Of a stretch of 64,000 nucleotides of DNA, positions 56,949 to 64,000 are shown piece by piece. The notes below the pieces were generated by a model, which was not told the DNA's origin, made no database searches, and worked only from the letters and a program-made list of their open reading frames with translations. The DNA is from JBBRBB01 sp963830175. GTDB taxonomy: Bacteria > Bacteroidota > Bacteroidia > Chitinophagales > Chitinophagaceae. The translations under genes and the position numbers were made by a program. The DNA is taken from positions 992,001-1,056,000 of the forward strand of contig CAWHKV010000002.1 of assembly GCA_963830175.1 (NCBI GenBank), in the 5' to 3' direction. Each line of letters opens with the position of its first letter. Within the stretch, counting starts at the first letter, position 1.

Positions 56949-57326
56949 ATGAAAAAAGTAGGTATTGGTACGCGGGTGGCAAATTTTTTAGTTGATACTT
57001 TATTAATATTTGGTTTAAGCTATTTGGTATCTACCATTTGGACCTTTTATTCGCAATACTATGGATTGTATTACCTGCCTTTCTATATTATGTTTTACGG
57101 TGTACTGTTTATTTATTACCTGTTGTTTGAGTTTATTTTCAAGCGCACACCGGGCAAATGGTTAACTATGACCAAAGTAGTAAACAGGAAAGGAACAAAG
57201 CCTTCATTCATTCAAATTTTTCTACGCAGTGCATTGCGGCTTACTATTATAGATTGTTTTTTCTATCCCTTTTTTGAGAATACGTTACACGATCATTTAA
57301 GCAAAACAGAGGTTGTGCAGGTATAG
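56949..57326 (+). CDS. RDD family membrane protein
   Basis: A 125-residue inner-membrane protein with three hydrophobic segments. IGTRVANFLVDTLLI near the start has the Arg and Asp of the RDD motif, and FKRTPGKWLTMTKVVNRKG is the second conserved block. The function of most RDD proteins is unknown. It starts 10 bases after porU2, so it is probably in that operon and might support T9SS assembly; this is inference from position alone. Confidence 0.85.
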   Translation: MKKVGIGTRVANFLVDTLLIFGLSYLVSTIWTFYSQYYGLYYLPFYIMFYGVLFIYYLLFEFIFKRTPGKWLTMTKVVNRKGTKPSFIQIFLRSALRLTIIDCFFYPFFENTLHDHLSKTEVVQV

Positions 57327-57407
57327 TTTTTTATTGTACTTCCTTTATATTTTCAATTGAAAGCCTTTTGCCACGCTCGTTTCAGGTTTCATTATTTTTT
57401 ATGGCAA

Positions 57408-58067
57408 CTACTTGAACATTAGATCTTTTACTTTTTCCCGGTCATCTTTTTCTTTATGTAAATCGAACATGGTTCCAAAAACCCTGTCCCATAATGTAGT
57501 ACTTACTCCAAAACCCTTTTCATCATCTTTATAATGGTGCAAATGATGATTTCTCCACAGGGGTTTCATCCATTTAAAAGGCGGGTTCCATGCATGAATA
57601 GCATAATGCATACTTCCATACATTAAATACCCCAGTAAAAAACCCGGAAAAAATGCGGCAACATTCCAGCCCATTGCGAGGTATATTAAAAAGAAAATTA
57701 CGCAGGCTAAAATAAGGCTGGGTATGGGAGGCATAAACAGTCGTTCCTTGTCGCGGGGAAAATGATGGTGGTTGCCATGCATGATGTAAATAAAGCGTTT
57801 AGCTTTTTCGCTTTCAGCAATGTAATGAAACGCAAACCGGTGCATTACGTATTCAAATAACGTCCAGGCCAGCATACCCAAGAGAAAAAATATAACTACC
57901 TGCATACCGGTTAGTCGAAGGGGTATGAGTGCATAATACAATAACCAAATAATTATCGGCAGATAAATTCCCCAAATAACAAGCGGGTGGGTTTTGGTTA
58001 AAAATTCAACATAGCGGTTTTGAAATAATTGCGCCTGACCTTTATTATGAATTTTTTCAAACTTCAT
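57408..58067 (-). CDS. Fatty acid hydroxylase / sterol desaturase family protein
   Basis: A 219-residue membrane enzyme with four to five helices. It carries the histidine clusters of the di-iron hydroxylase family: YVMHRFAFH, MHGNHHHFPRDKERL, MHYAIHAWNPPF and RNHHLHHYKDDEKGFGVST. The pattern and length match bacterial fatty acid 2-hydroxylase-like proteins, which hydroxylate acyl chains of sphingolipids or other envelope lipids. The substrate here is unknown. Single gene, convergent with the RDD gene. Confidence 0.88.
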   Translation of the reverse strand: MKFEKIHNKGQAQLFQNRYVEFLTKTHPLVIWGIYLPIIIWLLYYALIPLRLTGMQVVIFFLLGMLAWTLFEYVMHRFAFHYIAESEKAKRFIYIMHGNHHHFPRDKERLFMPPIPSLILACVIFFLIYLAMGWNVAAFFPGFLLGYLMYGSMHYAIHAWNPPFKWMKPLWRNHHLHHYKDDEKGFGVSTTLWDRVFGTMFDLHKEKDDREKVKDLMFK

Positions 58068-58178
58068 GCTTTAAAATTACGAATTGTATAATTAAAACTT
58101 TCAGACTGTTAATAACCGTGCATTACGTGTTCATCTTTAATAAAGGGGTAGAAATGTTTTTCATTAATTTACGTGCCG

Positions 58179-59567
58179 ATGCATAGATCAATCAGCAAAT
58201 TTGCCGTTCCAGTTATCTCGCTGGCTGCCTGCCTTTTTGCTTTGTGGATGTATCACCCATGTTACCTGTATTTTCAAAATGATGATTTAATTCATATTCC
58301 ACTAAGTAAAGCTGGCGTAATTCTTCAACACAATTCTTTTCGGCCTGTTTGCGATTTAGTAATGATTTTAGATTATAATTTTTGGCTTAAAGAAGCCTGG
58401 GGCTATCACCTAACAAATCTTGTGCTGCACATGGCGGCAACTCTGCTGGTTTATGTGCTTTCAAATGCATTCATAAAAAAATATAGCCCAAATGAAAATG
58501 CGTCGAAAACCGCGACAATGGTTTCGGCGTTATTTTTTATTTATGCCTGCCACAGTGAAGCTGTTTTCTGGATACTCGGTCGTTCTGCCATTATAGGCAC
58601 ACTGTTTTTTTTACCTGCCTGTATTTTTTACTTAAAAAGAGAACGGATAATTTTTTACCTGTTAGCTGTTGTGTTTGCTGTTCTAGCCTGGCTTAGCTAT
58701 GAATCTACTTTATTTTTACCGGTAGTTTTTGCCACTATTTCCATTGCAGATTATAAAAAAGGCAATGCCACTTTAAAAAAAGAAATGGTTTATGCAGGCA
58801 TCCCTTTTATTCTTGCAGCAATTTACCTTGTATCCCGGTATTTTTTTATGCAGGAGCTAATTGGCGACTACGAATCCGGTGTATTAAAATCTGACTGGAG
58901 TTTATTGCCACTGAATTATGCGAAACTGGTTTTGCGCAGCATTATTCCGCCTACAGAAAATGCTTATGTGCTCATATTTTGTTTTTTGGTTTTTGCTTTA
59001 GCCCTAACATATTTTATATATAAACAAGACAAATCGGTTAAACGAATTTTGTTGATAATAGTTGGTTTCTGGTTACTTTCATTAACGCTGTATGCAACAC
59101 TAGGAATTGATACACGTGGCTCGGAAAGTGAAAGATTTATTTACTTGCCCTCATTTTTCATTTGTCTTTTAATTTCTATCCTTTTGATGAAGATTAAATC
59201 CTTCTCCATAAGGTTAATAGTGTTTAGTGTAATAATCGCATCACAATTAGTTTTCTTATTTACCAGTATGCAACACTACCGTTTTGCAGGTGATGTGGTT
59301 AAAAAAACCTTCAGTGAAATAAATAGTTATAGCAATAAAAAGTTATTGCAGGTTAATCATGTTCCTGAAGAATCCCGCGGTGCATTAATACTGCGAAGAG
59401 GATTGGAAGAAGGTTTTTACTGGCTTAAAAATGATAACACCATTGACAGCATTCAAATTAAAAGCAATATGCTAAAAGAGATGCCAATGCAGCCAAATTA
59501 TAAAGTGAATAAAATAAATACCGGAAAATTTTTGCACACTGAAGGAAAAGGGAATTATAGAATTTGA
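58179..59567 (+). CDS. Polytopic membrane protein, GT-C glycosyltransferase-like
   Basis: About 462 residues with nine to eleven hydrophobic helices. The ATG at 58179 was chosen over an in-frame GTG at 58173. The first loop has YFQNDDLIHIPLS and then RPVCDLVMILDYNFW, resembling the acidic DD motif of GT-C glycosyltransferases related to TMTC/PMT proteins. YHLTNLVLHMAATLLVY is also typical. A soluble C-terminal part of about 90 residues follows the last helix. Sugar donor and acceptor unknown. Convergent with the PBP1A gene. Confidence 0.72.
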   Translation: MHRSISKFAVPVISLAACLFALWMYHPCYLYFQNDDLIHIPLSKAGVILQHNSFRPVCDLVMILDYNFWLKEAWGYHLTNLVLHMAATLLVYVLSNAFIKKYSPNENASKTATMVSALFFIYACHSEAVFWILGRSAIIGTLFFLPACIFYLKRERIIFYLLAVVFAVLAWLSYESTLFLPVVFATISIADYKKGNATLKKEMVYAGIPFILAAIYLVSRYFFMQELIGDYESGVLKSDWSLLPLNYAKLVLRSIIPPTENAYVLIFCFLVFALALTYFIYKQDKSVKRILLIIVGFWLLSLTLYATLGIDTRGSESERFIYLPSFFICLLISILLMKIKSFSIRLIVFSVIIASQLVFLFTSMQHYRFAGDVVKKTFSEINSYSNKKLLQVNHVPEESRGALILRRGLEEGFYWLKNDNTIDSIQIKSNMLKEMPMQPNYKVNKINTGKFLHTEGKGNYRI

Positions 59568-59605
59568 ATTTACCCCGGAACAACTCAACATTTCAGAATA
59601 ACTAA

Positions 59606-62068
59606 TTACTGGTAATCGTTCTCGCTGTTATTACTTGTTTCTTCATCATCCTTATCTTTCTTTTTCCAGAAAGGTTTTTTCTTAGGCATTACAGCTTTAG
59701 GTTCGGTTGCCGTATCGGCTGCCGGTTTAACAGTTTTAGTTTTTGGTTTTGGTTTATCACCGTAATCATTGTTGTCAAAGTCTGTATTGCTTTCTGCGCC
59801 AATATCTTCAGGTTGGTAATTATCATAAGCGCCTTCACTGTAATCAGCAGCATTGCCATTACCTTCATCTTCATACTGTGCACCTAATGGAATATGCACC
59901 TGGTTTACCCAGTCGTACGCCACCTCGTTATCTTCAAATTCTGGTTTGGCAAAAACGGAAGCATTCGAATAAGCGAGTTTTTTATCATCAATTACCTTCT
60001 TATAAAAATATGCCCAAACCGGCAGTGCCACTGAAGATCCCTGCCCAACAGCAGTATTGCTAAAACGAATAAACCTATCGTCGCAACCTGTCCATGTACC
60101 GCATAATAATTCTGGTGTATAACCGATAAACCATGCATCTGCATTGTCGTTTGTTGTTCCTGTTTTTCCAGCTATTTCACCGGTAACGCCATAGCTCCAC
60201 ATTCTGCGACCGGTACCATTTTTCATCACGCTTTCCATCATCTGTATCACTTCGTAAGCAGTGAGTTCACTTACCACTTCTTTTCTTTGTGGTGCATTCG
60301 TTTGTAATATGTTGCCATTCTTATCTTCAATTCTTGTTATGTAAATAGGTTTTACATTAAAGCCTCTTCCCGGAAAAATGGTGTACGCCTGCATCATTTC
60401 ATATAATGAAATATCCGCACTGCCTAATGCAATAGAAGGGTAGGGCGGTATTTTGGTTTGCACGTTGCAACTTTTTAAAAATTCGGCGAAACGTTTCGCG
60501 CCGTCGTTACCTGCTCCACCAATTTGTTTCATGATGTAAGCTGTGGCGCAGTTGCGCGAATAAGTAAGCGCTGAGCTCATTGGCATGGTTCGTCCTGTAC
60601 AGGAAGTAGAAGTAGCCGGAACCATTCCAAATCCGCCAAAGCTTTGCTGCTGGTCTACAACCATAGTATTGGGTGTAAATCCTGCTTCTTCAATGGCAAG
60701 GCTGTACAACAATGGTTTTATAGTTGAGCCAACCTGTCTTTTCGTGTTTATGTTTACGTGGTCGTATTTAAAAGTTTTAAAATCAATTCCACCTACCCAT
60801 GCTTTCACATCTCCATTCAGCGGATCCATTGCCATAAAACCTGCCTGCAACATTTGCCTGTGGTATTTTATAGAGTCCATTGGCGTCATTACAGTATCGG
60901 TTTCCCTTTTTGAATTCCAGGCAAACACGCGCATATTAGTTTCCTTGCTAAATGATTTCCTGATCTCTTCGTCACTGGCACCATTTGCTTTCATGGTCTT
61001 CCAGCGGTCGCTTACTTTCATGGCAGCTTCCAGCACTTTTTCATTGCCTTTCCAAACCGTTTTATTTTTAATGTTTGACTGGCTATTTAAAATTTTCTGC
61101 ATGTAGCTGATGTGCTTTGCAACTGCTTCTTCTGCATACATCTGCATGCGCGGATTAATGGTAGTGTAGATTTTTAATCCATCGCGGTATAGATCGTATT
61201 TGCCTCCACCGTCTGGTTTATTATGGGTTTTGCACCATTTTTTCATTTCCTCACCCAATACCATTCTAAAATATGGTGCAAGCCCGGCAGTCTCATCCAG
61301 CTTGCGATAATTAAGTTGAATTGATTTTTGTTTGATGGCATTTGCTTCACCTTCAGACAAATAATTATTGCGTACCATTTGGTCTATAACGGTATTGCGT
61401 CTGTCTCTTGCCCTGGCGGGATATACACGCGGATTATACGCGGTTGATGCCTTTAGCATACCAATTAATACGGCAGCTTCTTCAACGTTTATCCTGTCTG
61501 GTTCTTTTTGAAAAAATGTTTTTGCACCGTTTCTAATGCCATACACATTATCACCAAATGGAACAGTGTTCAGGTAAAGTGTAATGATCTCTTCCTTGGT
61601 AAAATTTCTTTCGAGCTTAATTGCAATTATGGCTTCTTTTAATTTTTGAACAACCCTTGCAACAGGGTTGCTGCTTGGGTTATCTGTAAATAAATTTTTA
61701 GCGGTTTGCATGGTTATGGTACTCGCACCTCCCTCAGACCCTAACGAAAAGGCTGCACGCAATAGGGAACGTAGATCTATACCGCTATGTTTATAAAAGC
61801 GCTCGTCTTCAGTGGCTACCAGTGCATCTACAGCATGTTTGCTGATATCGCTATATTTTACGTTAACCCTGTCTTGTAAATAATATTTTCCCATGAGCGT
61901 ACCGTCGTCGGCATACACCTGGCTGGCAAGTGAAGCGGAAGGGTTCTGCAACTCTTCGATAGAAGGCATTTTACCAAAGACACCAAAGTCTGCTAATAGT
62001 ATCATCAAAACAAATGACCCTACTCCCGCAAAAAATACGATCCAAAGAATTTTTACTGACTTTTTCAT
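59606..62068 (-). CDS. Penicillin-binding protein 1A (bifunctional transglycosylase/transpeptidase)
   Basis: Class A PBP of 820 residues building peptidoglycan in the periplasm. One N-terminal transmembrane helix (about 7-28) precedes a GT51 domain with ATEDERFYKHSG (catalytic Glu87) and GGASTITMQTAKNLF. The transpeptidase domain carries the SxxK motif as GSTIKPLL (Ser448), SRN in TYSRNCATAY, and AGKTGTTND. The C-terminal tail (about 725-820) is very acidic then Lys/Pro rich and low in complexity, an extension of no known function. Downstream on the same strand as porW, but a strong terminator separates them. Confidence 0.95.
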   Translation of the reverse strand: MKKSVKILWIVFFAGVGSFVLMILLADFGVFGKMPSIEELQNPSASLASQVYADDGTLMGKYYLQDRVNVKYSDISKHAVDALVATEDERFYKHSGIDLRSLLRAAFSLGSEGGASTITMQTAKNLFTDNPSSNPVARVVQKLKEAIIAIKLERNFTKEEIITLYLNTVPFGDNVYGIRNGAKTFFQKEPDRINVEEAAVLIGMLKASTAYNPRVYPARARDRRNTVIDQMVRNNYLSEGEANAIKQKSIQLNYRKLDETAGLAPYFRMVLGEEMKKWCKTHNKPDGGGKYDLYRDGLKIYTTINPRMQMYAEEAVAKHISYMQKILNSQSNIKNKTVWKGNEKVLEAAMKVSDRWKTMKANGASDEEIRKSFSKETNMRVFAWNSKRETDTVMTPMDSIKYHRQMLQAGFMAMDPLNGDVKAWVGGIDFKTFKYDHVNINTKRQVGSTIKPLLYSLAIEEAGFTPNTMVVDQQQSFGGFGMVPATSTSCTGRTMPMSSALTYSRNCATAYIMKQIGGAGNDGAKRFAEFLKSCNVQTKIPPYPSIALGSADISLYEMMQAYTIFPGRGFNVKPIYITRIEDKNGNILQTNAPQRKEVVSELTAYEVIQMMESVMKNGTGRRMWSYGVTGEIAGKTGTTNDNADAWFIGYTPELLCGTWTGCDDRFIRFSNTAVGQGSSVALPVWAYFYKKVIDDKKLAYSNASVFAKPEFEDNEVAYDWVNQVHIPLGAQYEDEGNGNAADYSEGAYDNYQPEDIGAESNTDFDNNDYGDKPKPKTKTVKPAADTATEPKAVMPKKKPFWKKKDKDDEETSNNSENDYQ

Positions 62069-62213
62069 ATTTCGAATAACAATCTGCTTACCTGTGAATC
62101 ATTCAAAATTATAATGCGCACTGCAATTATTATAAACGAATTTAGACAGATGAGGGGGATTATGGTGATTATTGAATTGATTTAAAATTTTGTTGTGAAA
62201 AAAGGGTTGTGAA

Positions 62214-62242
62214 AAACAAAAAAGACCAAATACATGGTCTTT
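62214..62242 (-). terminator. Intrinsic terminator of the porW-like gene
   Basis: On the minus strand an 8-bp perfect stem (AAAGACCA / TGGTCTTT, plus-strand arms 62221-62228 and 62235-62242) with a six-base loop is followed by a T-rich run. It lies about 28 bases after the stop codon. Confidence 0.9.
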
Positions 62243-62269
62243 AATTATTTAAAAAAGTTGTTTGAGAGA

Positions 62270-64000
62270 TTAAAACCTTCCGGGAATCACTTTATTAAGC
62301 AAGGCTTTGTAACCCTCAATGTCCATGGTTTCCTGCATTACCTGCAGGTTTGCCTGGCTGATCATAGTGAAACTATATTTTTCTGCTTTTAACCACGGAA
62401 TAATGCGATTGCCTGTTACCGGTTTTACCTTATCAATATAGGTATATGCAGTAGCTGCATCGTCAAACGGGCCAATGAGCACAATGCTATAATTACTATC
62501 CAGTTTACTGCTGGTTACCGTTGGTTTTTGCGGACCATAAAACTGGCCCATATTGTACCTGTTAAATGCATTACGGGTTTCGTTTATGTACACAGGGTCT
62601 ACCTTGTTTAATAACACCGCTATATATTGTTTGTCAGTAGGGTCAAACACATAGGTTCGTGCTATTTCGCGAACAATTTTTGTTGTATCAGTTGAAACAG
62701 CCTGCTGCTTTACCACATTGTTATTCACCATGCTGTCGCGCTTAATTTCCCTTCGTTCAACGGTTGTTTCTACGGGGTTCAGGTTAATTACACGCGCCAC
62801 TTCTTCATCCTTGTACCGGGTTATTTCCAGTGCAGTTAAATAGCCTTCTATTTCCTGCCGCCGGCTAAGGACGTCGATCATAGTTGCCGCTTTTTCTGCA
62901 AGTGGGGTTTCGGCATACATTTCCTGCATCTCAGAAAACTTTTCTATGGCAATACTATCTTGCCCCGACGATACATAATACACAGATTCAATGTACTGTA
63001 ACTGGGGAGTCCAGTAACTGTTTCCATACACACTATCGGCTTTTGCTTTTTCCTGTCTTGCCTCATCAAACCTTCCTTCAATAAACATATTATATATTGA
63101 AATATATTTTTGTGTAGCGGCATCATTCTCTTTTGTTGCATCACCCGATTTTAAAACTTTAACCCATTTACTTTCCGGAAATTTTTTGAGAAGTACCTGT
63201 ACTGAAGAGTCTACTGAATGCTGAATGCCTAATTTATTATAGCAATAAATAAGGTTAAATAAACTTTCATCCAGGTGGTCATTTTCGGGGAATCGTGTGT
63301 TAAGGTCTTCAAATGCATTGATCGCTGCACGATAATCTTCCAGGTCATTTTTAAAAATTAATCCATTTCTGAAAATGGCATCTGCGATCCTTTTATCAGA
63401 CCTCTCAAGCCTTGTTTCAGAAAGCGGTAAACGGTTTAATAGACTTTCGAAAGTTATGTCTGCATCATCCAGTTTTTCATTCTCTTCAAAAAAGCTTTCA
63501 TCTTCGGCTTCATCTCCACCTTCAACAAGTTCTTTGCCTGGTGGAAGCGCATCAACAGTTTCATCTACATCTGCAGCCTGGTTTTTTACATTCATCTGCT
63601 GAATGGCTAAGGCCTTATTCACAGCAGTAAGCCGCCTCCAGTTATCTACATTAGGCCGGCTACCCCAGGTTGCTTTAAAAGTATTAGCACCTGAAGATTT
63701 TAAAGAAGGATTATTAAAATACCAGTCACCATTAGTTGTTTTGGCAGTTAAATCGGGTACGGCAAGAGGTTGTGTTGATTGTACGGCGGTATTAACGAAA
63801 GGAGCAGCCTCTTCTTCTTCTTTTAAACCCTGCGCTTTGCGTAATTGTTTTACCTTCTTTTTTATAGCAGCGGTCCTTTCCGCCTCCGGTAACGCAGCAA
63901 CAGTTTGCAAACTATCCTGGTAATCTATTGAACGGTAATTGATAACAATATTTGCCAAAGAAGGTTGCCGCTGGTTTATCCGTGCTTTTTCAACCTCGGT
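62270..64000 (-). CDS. porW: T9SS protein PorW/SprE, C-terminal part (5' end outside window)
   Basis: At least 576 residues run open to the end of the window; the frame continues past 63958, where only a TTG occurs, so the start lies outside. PorW/SprE is a TPR lipoprotein needed for type IX secretion and gliding. The region SLANIVINYRSIDYQDSL, then NGDWYFNNPSLKSSGANTFKATWG and the following RRL block, match its C-terminal half. TPR-like helices (AINAFEDLNTRFPEN, AIEKFSEMQEMYAETPLAEKA) follow, then a C-terminal ferredoxin-like domain (about 470-560). An acidic stretch (EGGDEAEDESFFEENEKL) sits between. A terminator follows. Confidence 0.85.
   Translation of the reverse strand, partial: TEVEKARINQRQPSLANIVINYRSIDYQDSLQTVAALPEAERTAAIKKKVKQLRKAQGLKEEEEAAPFVNTAVQSTQPLAVPDLTAKTTNGDWYFNNPSLKSSGANTFKATWGSRPNVDNWRRLTAVNKALAIQQMNVKNQAADVDETVDALPPGKELVEGGDEAEDESFFEENEKLDDADITFESLLNRLPLSETRLERSDKRIADAIFRNGLIFKNDLEDYRAAINAFEDLNTRFPENDHLDESLFNLIYCYNKLGIQHSVDSSVQVLLKKFPESKWVKVLKSGDATKENDAATQKYISIYNMFIEGRFDEARQEKAKADSVYGNSYWTPQLQYIESVYYVSSGQDSIAIEKFSEMQEMYAETPLAEKAATMIDVLSRRQEIEGYLTALEITRYKDEEVARVINLNPVETTVERREIKRDSMVNNNVVKQQAVSTDTTKIVREIARTYVFDPTDKQYIAVLLNKVDPVYINETRNAFNRYNMGQFYGPQKPTVTSSKLDSNYSIVLIGPFDDAATAYTYIDKVKPVTGNRIIPWLKAEKYSFTMISQANLQVMQETMDIEGYKALLNKVIPGRF

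Noticed and set aside
60585..61106. 173-codon plus-strand frame inside the PBP1A gene
   Set aside because: Overlaps essential transpeptidase motifs on the other strand and shows no domain of its own.
62104..62111. TAATTTTG on the minus strand as promoter of the PBP1A gene
   Set aside because: It matches the -7 consensus, but no -33 TTG lies at a suitable distance in this AT-rich gap, so a chance match is likely.
1..64000. Search for tRNA or rRNA genes, CRISPR arrays, transposases and phage genes
   Set aside because: Nothing convincing was found by reading the intergenic regions and predicted proteins; small RNAs without known motifs could still have been missed.

Overview
The window is chromosomal DNA of a Bacteroidota bacterium, most likely of the Chitinophagaceae or a close relative (inference). 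Evidence: type IX secretion (T9SS) genes (a PorV/PorQ-family porin, a PorU2-type C25 sortase, the C-terminal part of PorW/SprE), secreted proteins with T9SS C-terminal sorting domains, a TonB-dependent receptor with a carboxypeptidase-regulatory N-domain, many short Bacteroidota-type lipoproteins, moderate to low G+C, and few recognisable Shine-Dalgarno sequences. No tRNA, rRNA, CRISPR array, insertion sequence or prophage was seen.

Layout. 1-3.4 kb: histidine degradation (hutH 3' part, hutU), then two small lipoproteins. 3.5-11.6 kb: housekeeping and envelope genes (pdeM nuclease, GT39 glycosyltransferase, HMA-like secreted protein, argS, GtrA, trhO, 1-Cys peroxiredoxin, purC). 11.8-14.7 kb: a TonB-dependent receptor. 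14.9-23.9 kb: an L-rhamnose operon: GH78 rhamnosidase, RhaT symporter, bifunctional aldolase/dehydrogenase, isomerase, kinase. The last two are each broken by a single-base frameshift. A doubly frameshifted, 3'-truncated methyltransferase follows. 24.7-32.2 kb (minus strand): PLP decarboxylase, small conserved protein, alpha/beta hydrolase, M14 carboxypeptidase and APC amino-acid permease, lipoprotein. 32.4-42.6 kb: a membrane-anchored TPR-HTH regulator, a D-rich metal-binding-repeat T9SS cargo, small membrane and lipoproteins, a DUF1624 acyltransferase-like protein, and a large propeller-PA14-PA14 T9SS cargo.

42.8-47.7 kb is the most unusual part: a TPR membrane protein followed by four tandem, translationally coupled paralogues. 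Each has a histidine-rich stretch, one transmembrane helix and a divergent extracytoplasmic domain; one copy carries a frameshift. 47.9-64 kb: S9 peptidase, a VanZ-like relic, PorV-like/PorU2/RDD cluster, fatty-acid-hydroxylase-family protein, GT-C-like membrane protein, PBP1A, and the PorW C-terminal part running off the window.

Functional links. RhaT, the isomerase, the kinase and the aldolase/SDR would carry rhamnose released by the GH78 enzyme to DHAP and lactate, but as sequenced the isomerase and kinase are not intact. T9SS components and at least two T9SS cargo proteins occur together. About seven single-base indels are spread over five genes (rhaI, kinase, methyltransferase, one paralogue, VanZ). 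This may be real gene decay or uncorrected sequencing error; read-level data would settle it.
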